From Hexactinellida sp. DTS-2022 (Eukaryota > Porifera > Hexactinellida), in contig JAPNXP010000017.1 in assembly GCA_028753945.1 (NCBI GenBank), forward strand, positions 124,001 to 188,000: a DNA stretch of 64,000 bases, in the 5' to 3' direction. A program made the translations under genes and the position numbers. The notes under the pieces are model-generated. The model had not been told where the DNA came from. It saw nothing but the letters and a program-made list of their open reading frames with translations, and searched no databases. Positions 20,801 through 31,787 of this stretch are shown piece after piece; the stretch's first letter is position 1, and every line of letters begins with the position of its first letter.

Positions 20801-21061
20801 TTACACGTCCTTGCTGCCGCAGGAAAATGTTGCATAAATGTAGAAGGGTACACTTGAGGGGGAAGTGGTGGGAGAAACGTTGGAGGATTTGATCCATATT
20901 GTGGGTGTATTTGAGGTTTCGTGTTGGCTAGCATCTATCTGTCCCAAGAGATCTACCATGCAATCCATCTTTTGGTCAATGCTTCTTAAAAGAGTTATTT
21001 TCACTTCTTCGTTCTCCAATAGTAGCTTCTTTGTTTGGTCAATTGGATGGGGACGCTGCAT
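20801..21061 (-). pseudogene. Harbinger Myb/SANT-like gene, 3' part
   Basis: Encodes about 86 residues with a helical, acidic-basic stretch (KKLLLENEEVKITLLRSIDQ) ending SCGSKDV and a stop at 20801. This is the position and style of the C-terminus of Harbinger-associated Myb/SANT-like DNA-binding proteins. The MULE at 21059-23270 separates it from its 5' part at 23405-23752. It converges on the Harbinger transposase remnant, and the P element lies between them. Confidence 0.55.
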
Positions 21062-23270
21062 TAGTTCGAATTCTGAAGGTTGTCATTAGATCGAATTTCA
21101 TAGGTTGTCATTAGTTCGACTCGGTTTTTACTAGGGTTGTCATTAGTTCGACTCGATTTTACTAGGGTTGTCATTAGTTCGACTTTCATAATTTGTCATT
21201 AGTTCGACTTGATTTTAGATTAAATGAGGTAATATTATTGACGTAATATAATTAATGAGGTAATATAATGAAAATGAATGGGGTAATATGACATAAAAAT
21301 TAGTAAATGGCATGACTGACAGAACAAAGTGAAATATCTGATTGCTTTATAATAGTACCAGTGAGATGAACTTATGAAGTATCATAATGATGGAGCATAA
21401 ATTAGGATGTATAGATTTGAAAGCTGTTCTAATCGGGGAACGACATACGGGGCAGGATTGCCCAAGCTCATGATTTCTTTGCTGCATGCAGTACAACAGA
21501 CCGTATGCCTACATGGTAAGAATATCCAAGTAGTCGTACGAGGATTTAGACAAACAACACAAATGTTCACTTCATTAGCAGATAAATCTTCCTTTACTTC
21601 AGACTCTTCAGAAATATCTGAAAATTATGTTGTTACTTTGTTCATCTTCCCGATTGTGTCACTTATCAGTTTCAGATATTATAAAGGTGTATATATGCCC
21701 GTTATTAATTTAAGTTTTAAAACTGCGCGGCGATCATCAATAATAACATTTCTCTTTTTTCTTGGCCTGCTGATTTCCATTCCAAGACAAACCCTTTCAA
21801 TTTCATTATCTGTAACAGAAATTATTTCGTTTAAGATTCCCATAAAGTTCCATATTCTGGGGTGGTTGCATATGATTCTCCCCTTCAGCTTCGCATGGTA
21901 GCTTTCGGCTCCATTATTCGTTGTAATTTCTGACTCAAAAATTGAAAGTTCTTCAGCACTTATTTGAACGAGCCATCTCTGTCTAAAATATTTCTTTAGA
22001 TTTTCTAACTGGATCTTGTTAGCAACAGGTAATTAGGCGATTTCAAAAGATTATAAGTTTGTTGAATAAGGTCTGTGGGCAGGAAAGGGATAGCCATTAA
22101 ACAACGTACATATGTTGCAAACTCTAGATACTCTGTGAAAGCCCCTTCCTAGTCCTAGTTTTGAGTTTTTTGCCAAATACGCTGACTAAAATGGAACCAA
22201 CATCCATAATTTTGCACATTTGGATAAATTTCTTTAAATGCATTTTTTGGAGCTGCTTCCCAATCCGACATAGTTACTTCAGGTTGAAATTGGGATATAT
22301 GTAAGTTTACGAATCTCATTTAATACTGCCTTATATAGATTTTGGTCTTTAGCTGTCATAAGACAATGTATACCTGGTAAAGTATATCGTCCAACAGTTA
22401 GGAAACCGTCCACAACTGGAAAAATTGGACTGGAACTGTTTGAAAAGTTCCATCAAACTGAATACTTCTGACCAGGGGCAAATTAGTTTTTTGTTTATCA
22501 GAAAAGAATATTATTGCGGTTTTGTTATCGACAGCCACAGTACTCCGATAGTAGCCACCAAATGTTGTAGTCGATAGGAATTCTGAAAATTCGATAGCAT
22601 TTGCAGGTATTTTAGGTTGTAACATTCTCCTTGAACGATACATTGAAGATTCACACTGGGGAATGATTCACTAGATCCAGCTGGATCAACTCTTGTGATA
22701 TCGTCAAAGATTTTTCTAAAACTATCTTGCGAACTCTGTGCCTTAGTTTTGCATTTAGATTTTAATTCAAATACTTCGGATTTGTATTGCACCAAACTGT
22801 GGTTATGTATGACATTGGTGAAATTAAGTTCGTATCCATATGTAACTTGACGTTGCTTTACAATGTTTACATCCATCTCTAAAGATAACGCATTTCAAAT
22901 AAGTCTTGTGTTCTTTTACTTTAAATTGAAGATATTTGTGCCCATCTGTAGTTGTGAGAACCTGCCCTGTTTGACGTCTATAATAACCAATTGTGTATTC
23001 CATTTGCTCAGTAGAAGGATATACTTTTAGATATGTGAGATGATATTATATTAACTTATAATATATATCTAATATCTTCAATTTTGTTGACTATTAGCGA
23101 ATTACTCGACGAAGGATATAATAAGAAACTCATTACAGTAAGGTTTCAAAATAGAATGAGAAACTCTTCAAAATCGAGTCGAACTAATGACAACCCTAGT
23201 AAAACCGAGTCGAACTAATGACAACCTATGAAATTCGAACTAATGACAACCTTTAGAATTCGAACTAATG
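21059..23270 (-). mobile_element. Mutator-like element with tandem-repeat ends and RING-tailed transposase
   Basis: A 2.2 kb element inserted in the Harbinger Myb gene. Its ends are inverted (CATTAGTTCGAATTCT / AGAATTCGAACTAATG), and each consists of several head-to-tail units of about 30 bp with the core GGTTGTCATTAGTTCGACT: about six units at 21059-21215 and about four at 23173-23270. The unit repetition resembles Foldback (FB/NOF) termini of the MuDR/Foldback superfamily. I found no clear 9-bp target duplication. The minus-strand gene inside is described separately. Confidence 0.75.
21382..22876 (-). pseudogene. MULE transposase with C-terminal RING finger
   Basis: In order on the minus strand: a DNA-binding front with CKTKAQSS and IFDDITRVDPAGSS; RRMLQPKIPANAIEFSEFL; AIIFFSD; the MULE catalytic block IQFDGTFQTVPVQFFQLW (first acidic residue in FDGTF); then TNNGAESYHAKLKGR and HPRIWNFM (the MULE NN..E..H block); SRPRKKRNVIIDDRR; and finally a RING: CVVCLNP ... 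WIFLPCRHTVCCTAC ... CPVCRSPI. The reading changes frame before TFQ's upstream block, around 22280-22400, near 21700 and inside the RING, where the last CPVC pair is in another frame. It is a recognisable but broken gene. RING fingers usually act as E3 ubiquitin ligases; a role in transposition here is inference. Confidence 0.7.
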
Positions 23271-23404
23271 CATGTACCCCAAATGGATCAAAAATTCCGC
23301 TTCCTAGGAGGCTTCATCTCTTCAGAAATTGACATATCTGAATCACTCAGAGGACTGAGTGACGAAGTACTTATGTCAATTCCTCCTACAACTCCTACAA
23401 ACAA

Positions 23405-23752
23405 TTATTTTCCCTTAATGCTCTCCACCTTGGCCTCGAGCTCTGTAAGTTCGGCTCCAGGAGAGCCGCCGCCAGTTTTGCGAGCTGAAGAAATCTTCTC
23501 GCTTATAATTGGCTTATGCTTTGCCGAAACATTTGGCCACTTCTTAGCAACATCTTCTTTAGCCCTCAAACTTTCATGCGCCTGGGATATAGATTCCGCG
23601 ATTTCTTTCCAAATGCTGTTCTTTTCTTCGTAGGTCAAAGATGAACTCAATGAACCAAAGAGTTTGGACTTGTTTTCTTGAACTAAGTCCACTAGCATTG
23701 GAATTTCCTCATGTGAAAAGTTCTTTGAACGAGTTTTCAATGACATTGTCAT
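23405..23752 (-). pseudogene. Harbinger Myb/SANT-like DNA-binding protein, 5' part
   Basis: About 115 codons: SKNFSHEEIPMLVDLVQENK, SLTYEEKNSIWKEIAESI, VAKKWPNVSAKHK and a TGGGSPGAELTELEAKV tail. This is the Myb/SANT-like (Myb_DNA-bind_5, NAIF1-like) fold encoded next to Harbinger transposases, which binds the element ends and helps nuclear import of the transposase. A TAA follows GK at 23405, but the frame continues protein-like for another 100 bases (GGIDISTSSLSPLSDSD, ISEEMKPPRKR) up to the MULE insertion, so the stop is probably secondary decay. Confidence 0.7.
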
Positions 23753-23848
23753 TATATTCCAAAATTAGTGATTTTTATGAACAAGTGATCGAATTAATTT
23801 ACAAACAAACGCACCAGATTTTTAATCTTTTTAAATGCTATCTATGAC

Positions 23849-24233
23849 CATGGGCGTAGGGAGGGAGGGAGTCAGGGGAGGGCAGTCCCCCCCCCCCCCC
23901 CCCCTAGCTCAGCCATTTTCGCCAGTTAATTATTCGTATTATTCAACGCCGTCAATTCCGTTAAATTATTGTTTTATTTTTAATTAATTAGCTTTAGCTT
24001 CTTATCAGAGATGTCCGAGGACTACTAATTTGCTGGACTATTAGTTTACTAATTTTGCTAGAACTAATAATTTGCTGCATGCAAATTAGTAGTCAAGGGG
24101 AACTATATGTTGAGCCTAAAAAATTCTGGGGGTTTCAGCCCCAGACCCCCTTTAAGTCGCTCGCGACGCTCGCTGGTTATACATTTGCCCCCCCCCCCCC
24201 CCCCCCCTAGATTTTGGCCTGGCTACGCCCTTG
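23849..24233. mobile_element. hAT-type MITE with G- and C-runs
   Basis: A 385 bp element with ends CATGGGCGTAGG and GGCTACGCCCTTG and a perfect 8-bp duplication TCTATGAC (23841-23848 and 24234-24241). It contains GGGAGGGAGG and long C-runs (23888-23904, 24188-24207), with repeated ACTAATTTGCT words in the middle. Confidence 0.95.
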
Positions 24234-24483
24234 TCTATGACGACTCGGAGTCGCAGTTACAAAGTATTTAGTTATACAGTTTCCGCCGCCCCTGGGACTA
24301 GAAAGAACTTTCCCATCACACAATTTTTATTATCTATATACTATCTGTAACATTAACAGAATAACAGAATAACTGTATAAATTACCTCAACAACCTTACT
24401 TGTTGTAATGTCGAATATATTTAGTATTTCAATGCACATTATGAGTGATTCGTATTTTAACTGAAGAATACATTGAATTCCAA

Positions 24484-24573
24484 ATGGGTCATGGGTCATT
24501 GGTCATGGAGCTGTGATCCATGACCCATCGATTTAGGTGACCCATCTGACCCATGACCCATCGACCCATGGTC
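24484..24573. repeat. TGGGTCA/TGACCCA word cluster
   Basis: The heptamer TGGGTCA and its inverse TGACCCA occur about eight times in 90 bases, first in one orientation and then in the other. This has the look of a very short word-built MITE. No clear terminal repeat or target duplication was found. Confidence 0.6.
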
Positions 24574-24589
24574 CACTCTGATCTATGTA

Positions 24590-24695
24590 AGTACTGATCT
24601 ATCCGCAATTGGCAACTTCCTAATCATTGATAATACATTTTCAATAATCTTTGAGATAATGAGTGATTGCCATATAAGTAATTTAGTGCAAATAA
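24590..24695 (+). repeat. Fragment of the fold-back repeat family
   Basis: ACTGATCTATCCGCAATTGG, AACTTCCTA and CATTGATAATACATTTTC match the inner part of the fold-back elements at 30692-31610 and 48488-48960. Confidence 0.65.
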
Positions 24696-25009
24696 TTTCA
24701 TTAATGTTCCTAACTTACTATTAGTCAGGTCGCTTAACATCGATTTCGAGAAACGCTGAACAAAAGCACCAAATTTTTATACGTAATCTTTATGACCCTG
24801 GCATCAAATTTTTCCGCGGCCCCACGACGAACGGATGCATTTTCGATGTTATCTTGGAATTTTAAAAGTGCGGCTCTCTACTAAATCGCCGGTATTACCC
24901 CGAACGGCAACTTTCCAAAATCAACTCCGGTCTACTTTTAAAGATCAGATTCGTTGTCCACATGAAATTCCCCGTCGTTTAAGGGGTAACTTGCCCATAG
25001 TTTATCCCT

Positions 25010-25150
25010 AGTAACGCAATAATGTCTCAGGAATGTGATAACATTCCTTTCTCAAAATTTGTCCTAAATCTTAGTGTGACCCCTTGTTCGACTCCCAACA
25101 ACTATCTTAGTCTAGTTATAAACATAGTGACACTCTAAATCGTTATTTGA
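25010..25150 (+). repeat. Fragment of repeat R2 (distal block)
   Basis: AACATTCCTTTCTCAAA and GTGACCCCTTGTTCGACTCC match 17217-17330. An inverted, more diverged copy lies near 44640-44760. No coding sequence seen. Confidence 0.5.
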
Positions 25151-25174
25151 TGCTGTTTACGACAATTTCCTTAG

Positions 25175-25800
25175 TTATCATACTCTAATAGTCAACCAGT
25201 GGGTAGAAGGACCCAAGTGGACCAGTGTTCCCTCTAAGAATCCGTGACGGATCCTTTGGATCCGTGAAGTTAATTTAATTTCCGTTACGACACTTCCTGT
25301 GGGGAAAAATTCCGTGCTCAGATTTCATGTTCTACCGTACTCGGGAAAAAGGACAATGGGCGTGACTAGAACTACCACGTTGACTTCCCTTCAGTGAAGC
25401 GAGACAGCGCTGGACAACCTGTACATCCCGAACCTAACGAAGACTACTTCGCAGACTCTGATTTCGAACCGTATTCTGAGGAAAAGCGATGAGGATGATT
25501 GCGATTACGAAGTGGTACAAAAGAGTGGCTTTCTGGTAGAGGAATTCTGAAGTGCGAATGACTAGACTTTTCGCCACACTATCTTTGCATACATCAATAA
25601 GAATCTTAACAATATGAATAATAATCCTTATAATCCTATAGATGAAATTTCCGTTTTAAGGGTCCGAAATCCGTAAAAATCTGTCCGTGCGGAAATTTTG
25701 AGTGCCTTAGAGGGAACAACGAGGTGTACTATTAGAGAACATGGACCATTAAAGAATTTAGCCTTAAGTAACATCAATTAAATATACATAATATACTAAA
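25175..25800. repeat. TAGTCCAC-family repeat, interrupted
   Basis: ACTCTAATAGTC / CCACCAGTGGG-type words flank the MITE at 25223-25721, and ACTATTAGAGAACATGGAC resumes after it. The same words occur in both palindrome arms (2944-3215 and mirror) and at 27241-27545. The family looks like a palindromic pogo-type MITE; exact ends are unclear. Confidence 0.5.
25223..25721. mobile_element. hAT-type MITE, TCCGT words
   Basis: About 499 bp starting CAGTGTTCCCTCTAAG and ending CTTAGAGGGAACAACG. Flanks AAGTGGAC and AGGTGTAC agree at 6 of 8 positions. TCCGTGA/TCCGT words cluster near both ends. The middle (25360-25560) has higher GC and broken protein-like frames that I cannot assign. Confidence 0.65.
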
Positions 25801-25805
25801 ATACG

Positions 25806-26215
25806 TTATATTTAAAGTATAGTAGAACTCGGTTAAGACGTACCACCCTGGGGAACAAGAAAAGGTACGTACTAACTGAGGTACGTCTTATCTAGATAAC
25901 CCCCTGGATGTAGGGTATTCAAGTCTTTAACATACTTAATACTTAACGATGAGATTAAACTATTTAGTTTTAACCTACTCACTTAAACCAATTACTAACT
26001 GAGTTCTGCTAATATGTAGTTGTCTAGAGTACATACTAACCGATTTAAAATACAAGTATATTTATTTACTTGGGGATAGAAATTGGTACGTCTTATCAGA
26101 GGTACGTCATATCTGAGTACTTATTAACCGAATCATTTATAGTGGATCAGATAGGGGGGAAAATCGGCTAATAGAGTATGTAGTATCCGAAAGTACGTCT
26201 TAAGACTCTTAGCCC
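25806..26215. repeat. Decayed pogo-type element, GGTACGTC words
   Basis: TAGTAGAACTCGGTTAAGACG at the left and repeated AGGTACGTCTTATC / AAGTACGTCTTAAGAC words resemble a pogo-type MITE whose right end is lost. No gene seen. Confidence 0.4.
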
Positions 26216-26350
26216 TACTTCATGCAGCTTCAGGAACAGTCAATTTGCTATCGATGATTTTGTGAGTGTGTAATTTGTCGGGACCTAGCAGCAATATTTC
26301 TAAAAACTCTGTTAAGTTAACTAAAGATTTTGGAGCTTAAGTCCAGTATA

Positions 26351-26696
26351 TCTATTATTAAAACTCGATTGTTATTTGTTTGTTTGTGTGTTTGTCCGGA
26401 TTGTATTTAGGGAATCGAAACCGTATTTCTAATTAAGATATAAACTAACTTCCAGATGTTATAATAGGTAAACAAATTAATTAAAATTCAAAATCAACCT
26501 ACAAGTTAGCTTCCAACGGGTATTATAATATTATTGGTAAACAAGTTAAAACTATGGAAAATGGTAGAAAGTCTTGTTATAACATCCACTACCATTTTGC
26601 ATGGTAGCAAGGATGATGAGTAAGGCCGCATAGCGGCCGTTAACTTGAGGTGTGTAACACCGATCGGTCGCAAAGCGACCGAGACCGAAGGGCTCG
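26351..26696 (+). mobile_element. Non-autonomous Helitron-like element
   Basis: The 5' end TCTATTATTAAAACTCGATTG is followed by the GTTTGTTTG-rich tract and GTCCGGA typical of Helitron 5' ends. The 3' end has a hairpin with a perfect 7-bp stem (CGGTCGC AAA GCGACCG, 26665-26681), then AGACCGAAGGGCTCG, and is followed by T. Insertion is between A and T with no target duplication, as Helitrons do. The terminus is CTCGT rather than the usual CTRRT. It is 346 bp and non-coding. Confidence 0.7.
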
Positions 26697-26732
26697 TCAC
26701 CATTATGTGTTAAGTGCCCAGACTGTTTCTAG

Positions 26733-27222
26733 CAGGGTTGCCAACTTTTTTTAAGCCCAAAGCGTGATATTTTGTCCTTTAAAAAAAAAAAGCGTGAGGA
26801 ATATAGTCTAAAGCGTGAGATTTTGTGAGAAAAGCGTGGAAAAATTTTTTCACTTCAGAAAGCAGTATAATAAGAAGTTATTTTGCCTCGCCCCTGAATT
26901 TTATTCTACCTATCTATTTTGATACATAATGCGAATAATTCTAAAAAATCTAAAAATTTAACATGAGTAATTATCTATTGTAATGCAAAATAATAAAATC
27001 TACTAATTCAAGACTAATAGTACTAAAATAGTTCATACTAAGCTAGTGCTCCTCGTTGTATTCTTTAGTAACTTTTTGTGACCTTATAATCAAATTGCAC
27101 TAGGTTTTTGACAATTTTACCATTTTATAATAAAGCGTGAGATTTCGAATCTAAGCGTGAGAGTGGGAGATTTTAAAAAAAGCGTGAGATTCACGCCTAA
27201 AGCGTGAGAGTTGGCAACCCTG
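26733..27222. mobile_element. hAT-type MITE, AGCGTGAG words
   Basis: A 490 bp element with ends CAGGGTTGCCAAC and GTTGGCAACCCTG and a perfect 8-bp duplication GTTTCTAG (26725-26732 and 27223-27230). The word AAAGCGTGAGA is repeated about four times near each end, with AT-rich filler between. Confidence 0.95.
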
Positions 27223-27240
27223 GTTTCTAGCTACACTCAG

Positions 27241-27545
27241 TTCTCTCTAAACGTCCACTTCTCTATTTGCCCACCTTAATTAGTTTCGATGTTATTTAAG
27301 CTAACGTCCACATGGGCCCCCTAACTACAGATGGACTAGTAAAGACCAGATTTTATTACGTATACTTACGTACAGTTCATACTCCCTAATAGTTTATATT
27401 GACTCTATATATTCTCGATTATATTTGCTTGTACTAATATACTTTAAGTCTTTAACTATAGCGTATGTTAGTATATTATGTATATTTGATGTTACTTAAG
27501 GCAAATTATTTAATGGTCCATGTTCTCTAATAGTCCACCTGGGTC
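27241..27545. repeat. TAGTCCAC-family repeat
   Basis: Contains GTCCACTTCTCTATTTGCC, GTCCATGTTCTCTAATAGTC and CCACCTGGGTCC, matching 2944-3215 and 25175-25800. A pogo-type MITE origin is likely from the CTAATAGTCCAC palindromes. Confidence 0.5.
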
Positions 27546-28856
27546 CTTTTGTGACCACCGCACGGGTGTCTCAGAAAATGATATTGACTAGTAAAACGAG
27601 GTCCTTGAGATTTTTGTTGTTTCTTATGTAGAATATTGTGTAGATTCCGATTTTGATGTCAAAAAATATTTTGCACTCAAATTTTATAAATATTTTATTT
27701 ATTGGAAAAATTTATTATTTCAATTTTTTTTCATTTATGTGAAATCACGTAACTAAAACAAATTATGATTTAACTGTCACTTAATTTTAATTTGTTATCA
27801 AATAATTATTTATAACATCCAAGACATAATATCCGTCAGTTGTGATTTTGCTGTCTATATCTTTTTGGATCATTTTTGTGATTTTTTTTATTTTTATTTG
27901 AATTTTGAGTTTTTACCCCCTCTACTTGTGTAATAGCTATGATCTGTTTCTAATTCAAGTCTTTTCTTTGCATTTGTAGCTAGCATACTACTGTTCTCAA
28001 TCTCACATAAATTTGTCAAATGATATGGTATTAAATATAAATTATAAATATATAAGAAAACAAGTGGGATTGATCAGGAATATCAAGAGAGGTTAGTGAA
28101 ACTAGACGCAAAGACCAAGTGGATTCGTTCAAGGCAAATAAGCGTAAAAGTGCTTTGTAATTTTTATAAATTAATCTTCAATGTTTATAGCTTTTTAGTA
28201 TTATAAACTATTATCTCTGAACGATTACAAATCTATTTGTGACATTATAATTCAATAATTAATGATAATCTCTTATTTAGAGACGTAGGCAGTTGCCAGT
28301 TGTGTATTAATTAAGTAAGTAGACTATAACATTTTGTACTATCTGTATATAGTACATATTAAATATGATGCCAAGTCATCATAAATGGCGCCTAAACCGC
28401 AACTCTGAGAATCTCAAAAACCTTCCCAATGTATTCGCCATGACCTTTTACCCCCATTTATATCGAAATTGTAACTTTCAATATTAATTAAGTCATACCC
28501 TCGAGTGAAAATATAAACTGGCCTTTTTGCGATTTCGGCGAGTTGCCAGTCTGTGTATTAAGTAGTCTATGACTCTACCTATCTTATTCAACATTTGGTG
28601 TTTACAATGGGTTTACTTAAATATTTACGTGAATTACTTTTCATGTTTGTGGGAACCTGTTACCAGTAGTATTTTCCTTGAACCAATGTAGTTATTGTCC
28701 TCTCACTCATACTTCTACAACTTTAGAATTGTAGGATAAGTCTGACTTGTTAATTAATTAATTAAGTAGTATTCAAGCTTCAACTTTTACATGATATTAG
28801 CCTTATAATTTCAAGAATGTTTTCTCATTCTCAATCATTGTGTAATATAGCCTACA
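27546..28856. other. Upstream region of CPSF1
   Basis: AT-rich, with no transposon or coding frame I recognise, and relatively free of the repeats common elsewhere. Two copies of a GCAGTTGCCAGTTGTG / CGAGTTGCCAGTCTGTG context (28290 and 28540) hint at a local duplication. The CPSF1 promoter and 5' UTR should lie here, but no core element can be fixed. Confidence 0.35.
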
Positions 28857-29352
28857 ATGTACTCTTTTAACAAAACGATTCTTCAACCAACTTCCGTAGA
28901 ACATTGTGTTTCATGTCACTTTATTTCAGAAGAAGAGGAACACATCATAGTAGCTGGCGCTAATAGACTCAGATTCTTTAGAATTTGCTTACAATCAAAT
29001 TCTTGTACTCAATTGGAAGAAATATTTGACTGCTCTCTTTTTGGAAATATCGAATCTCTTGCTCCAGTTCGAATTTCTCAACGGTCTAATAAACTAGACT
29101 GTCTGTTATTATCTTTTTTGGATGCCAAATTATCTATAATTGAGTGGGATCCATGGCATCACGATATTCGTACTGTCTCTCTCCATCAATTTGAAGAGGA
29201 TGACCTAAAAGAAAGTTTTCGCAATGTTTTGTACAGACCCCTATTGAGAGTAGATCCGTTAAACCGTTGTTGTACTATGTTATTTTATGGTAAACATCTT
29301 GCTGTCTTGCCAATTTTATCAGATGATGTTGGTGTTGATAAATTGATTTCAG
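28857..29352 (+). CDS. CPSF1: CPSF1 (CPSF160) exon 1; gene spans 28857-60503
   Basis: Codes residues 1-165 of the largest subunit of the cleavage and polyadenylation specificity factor, the nuclear scaffold that holds WDR33 and CPSF30 on the AAUAAA signal during mRNA 3'-end formation. Family marks are CHFISEEEEHIIVAGANRLR, LLSFLDAKLSIIEWDPWHHD, TVSLHQFEEDDLKESF and RVDPLNRCCTMLFYGKHLAV. The start MYSFNK aligns with the family's MYAVYK, so the ATG at 28857 is secure. The exon ends in phase 1 at TCAG before the donor GTAGTC. Joined to exons 2 and 3 it gives 4,083 bases, 1360 residues, slightly shorter than the human protein (about 1440). No stop or frame break occurs. Confidence 0.95.
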
Positions 29353-31787
29353 GTAGTCTTTTATTTCCATAATGTATCTAATCTATATTCCAAGAAGGGT
29401 AGATTTTCTCTGTCCTCTTATTGATTAGTATATTGTTTTCCATACATGTTTTATTTTGAATATATTATACGAATATTTAAATCATTTAAAGCTCTTAAGT
29501 TTGCGTGCACAGTGGGCAAAAAGGGCAGATTAGGGGAAATAGACATTTTGGTAGCAGTTAGCCACAAATGAAGTATTATTGACCTATAGGTTATTGGTAG
29601 CTGCAAACCGAATCGCATAATCAAAAATGATGTATGCAATCTCAAAACAGTAGTTTTGGACGATCAAATGTATTGTTTTAATTAGTTATATTTTTGGTTT
29701 AGTAACAATCCTTTATTATTCACCCATGAATGTTTATATTAAATCTTAACTTGGCAAAAATATTTAAAAGTATATCATCTTTCAGGATAATATGATATTG
29801 CATTCAATTTAAAGAAGGTAGATGGATGCTGAGTGAAACTATCACAGGTGCAAATACCCTTAAGAACTGTAGCTCGTTCTTAGTAGCATAGTTGTCAATT
29901 GTGGAACATATCTAGCTCCTGAATTTCATCCGAACCGAATTAAATTATCTTACTGAAATTTTAAAAGCATGAATGAATTCCTAACTTGAAGTGCTGATTG
30001 ATAGATTTTAGCATAAAATATCATACAAATATTGTTCTTCATTAGAAATAATAAAATATATGGAAACATTCGAAGTTGTATTGAAATCTAAAATTCTAAT
30101 TTTATTCAATTTTCCTAATTGAAAGGGATTTTGGTAGGCAGAGACCATAGTTCGGCTGGGAAAGTTTTCCGTCACGTTTCGTCACTTAGCAACCAAGTGC
30201 ATTTGATAGAGAATTTTCTCTAGTTAAATATAAACTGATTTAAATTTTAGGCCAAAATAGGCCAAAGAAATCCGAAGACTAAATATGGGAAATAAATGTA
30301 TTTACTATTTATCTAGAGTGGGATTGATAAAATGTATGCTCATCTAAAAGCATGAGGTAGCTAGTTTACTAAACGTTTCAGTATTAATCTACGATAAAAA
30401 TTGATTCGAATAAGCTTATGAATAGTGCATGTATGCTGCTTTTATATTGTTAGAAATACTAATATACTATGAAACCTGATAGCATAATAGAAACTCCTAC
30501 AATCGCTTGGAATTCGTATATGATGACTGCTACTAAAATTGAAATATTTTCACAACCAATTGGAATGTGCTAAAAGTAATTACATTTCTATGATCCTTAG
30601 GTATCTTAGAAATAGATAATATATCAATTTCACGAATAAGGTTGCATGAAAAATAACGCTATTTCCACTGGTTTTCCCACTGTGAAATGTTGTATAACTA
30701 TATAGGAACATGATATCAAGGTATACATAGCACCCTTCAGAATTGAGCTATGTCATCATTTGATTACGTAATCGCTATTTTTGTGGGTATTATCGTGTTT
30801 TTATAGCCTGCTTTTAACATAGTTAGACGCGTTATAAATGTTCAAAATTGGAACATGGGGATGTCCATAACTAGTTGAATGAAATATATCGAAATTATAA
30901 ATGGAATGTTGACACATTCCTCGGTTGCCAGGGAAATGCAATTTTCTTAAAATGAGCCATAACTCAATAACTATCTATTTTATGTAAACTATGCTAGTAC
31001 TGATCTATCCGCAATTGGTAACTTCCTATTCATTGATAATACATTTTCTAGGCCTAACTTCAATAATTTTTGATATAATGAGATTATTAGCACTTAATTC
31101 TTTATATGGTAATACACTCATTATATCAAAAATTATTGAAGTTAGGCCTAGAAAATGTATTATCAATGAATAGGAAGTTACCAAATGCGGATAGATCAGC
31201 ACTAGCATAGTTTACATAAAATAGATAGTTTTTGAGTTATGGCTCATTTTAAGAAATTGCATTTCCCTGGCAAATGAGGAATGTGTCAACATTCCATTTA
31301 TAATTTCGATATATTTCATTCAACTAGTTTTGGACATTTATAACGGTTTAACTATGTTAAAAGCAGGCTATAAAAACACGATAATCGAAAATAGCGATTA
31401 CGTAATCAAATGATGACATAGCTCAATTCTGAAGGGTGCTATGTATACCTTGATACCATTTTCCTATATAGTTATAGAATATTTATGAGGTTTATCACTA
31501 CTAGTTATTTAGATAACGATAAATAACCTATTTATCAAAAGCCTTCCTTTAATCCATGGTCCAGTTTCACAAAGTTGGTGCATAGGCCTTATATAACGTA
31601 GGTCACGCTCGGACATATTTTACATTAATCACCCACTCTTGGATATTCTACCGCCATTTATTCCTCAATAAATCCGCCACTAATCTTCAATAATTCTTCC
31701 ACTGATTGTGTAATATAACTTATATGCTTATTTCTCATTTTAATTTATTTGCTCTCACACTTTATTTATTTTGCCTTTTCTCTTCAG
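29353..31787 (+). other. CPSF1 intron 1
   Basis: A 2,435-base phase-1 intron, donor GTAGTC and acceptor CTTTTCTCTTCAG. The first 1.3 kb is AT-rich with nothing recognised. The last kilobase is occupied by a fold-back repeat (30692-31610), which would form a long hairpin in the pre-mRNA. Confidence 0.85.
30692..31610. repeat. Fold-back repeat with arms of about 390 bp
   Basis: Sequence from about 30692 to 31078 recurs inverted from about 31117 to 31480; for example GGCCTAACTTCAATAATTTT, GCTATGTCATCATTTG and TATAGCCTGCTTTTAACATA pair across the centre near 31100. The right arm continues about 130 bp further (ATAAATAACC ... TATAACGTAGGTCACG) than the left. A single-armed relative lies at 48488-48960 and a fragment at 24590-24695. 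It is non-coding. Confidence 0.85.

Noticed and set aside
21059-23270. Tandem repeats at both sides considered as a satellite or CRISPR array
   Set aside because: The two arrays are inverted relative to each other and enclose a MULE transposase gene, so they are transposon ends.
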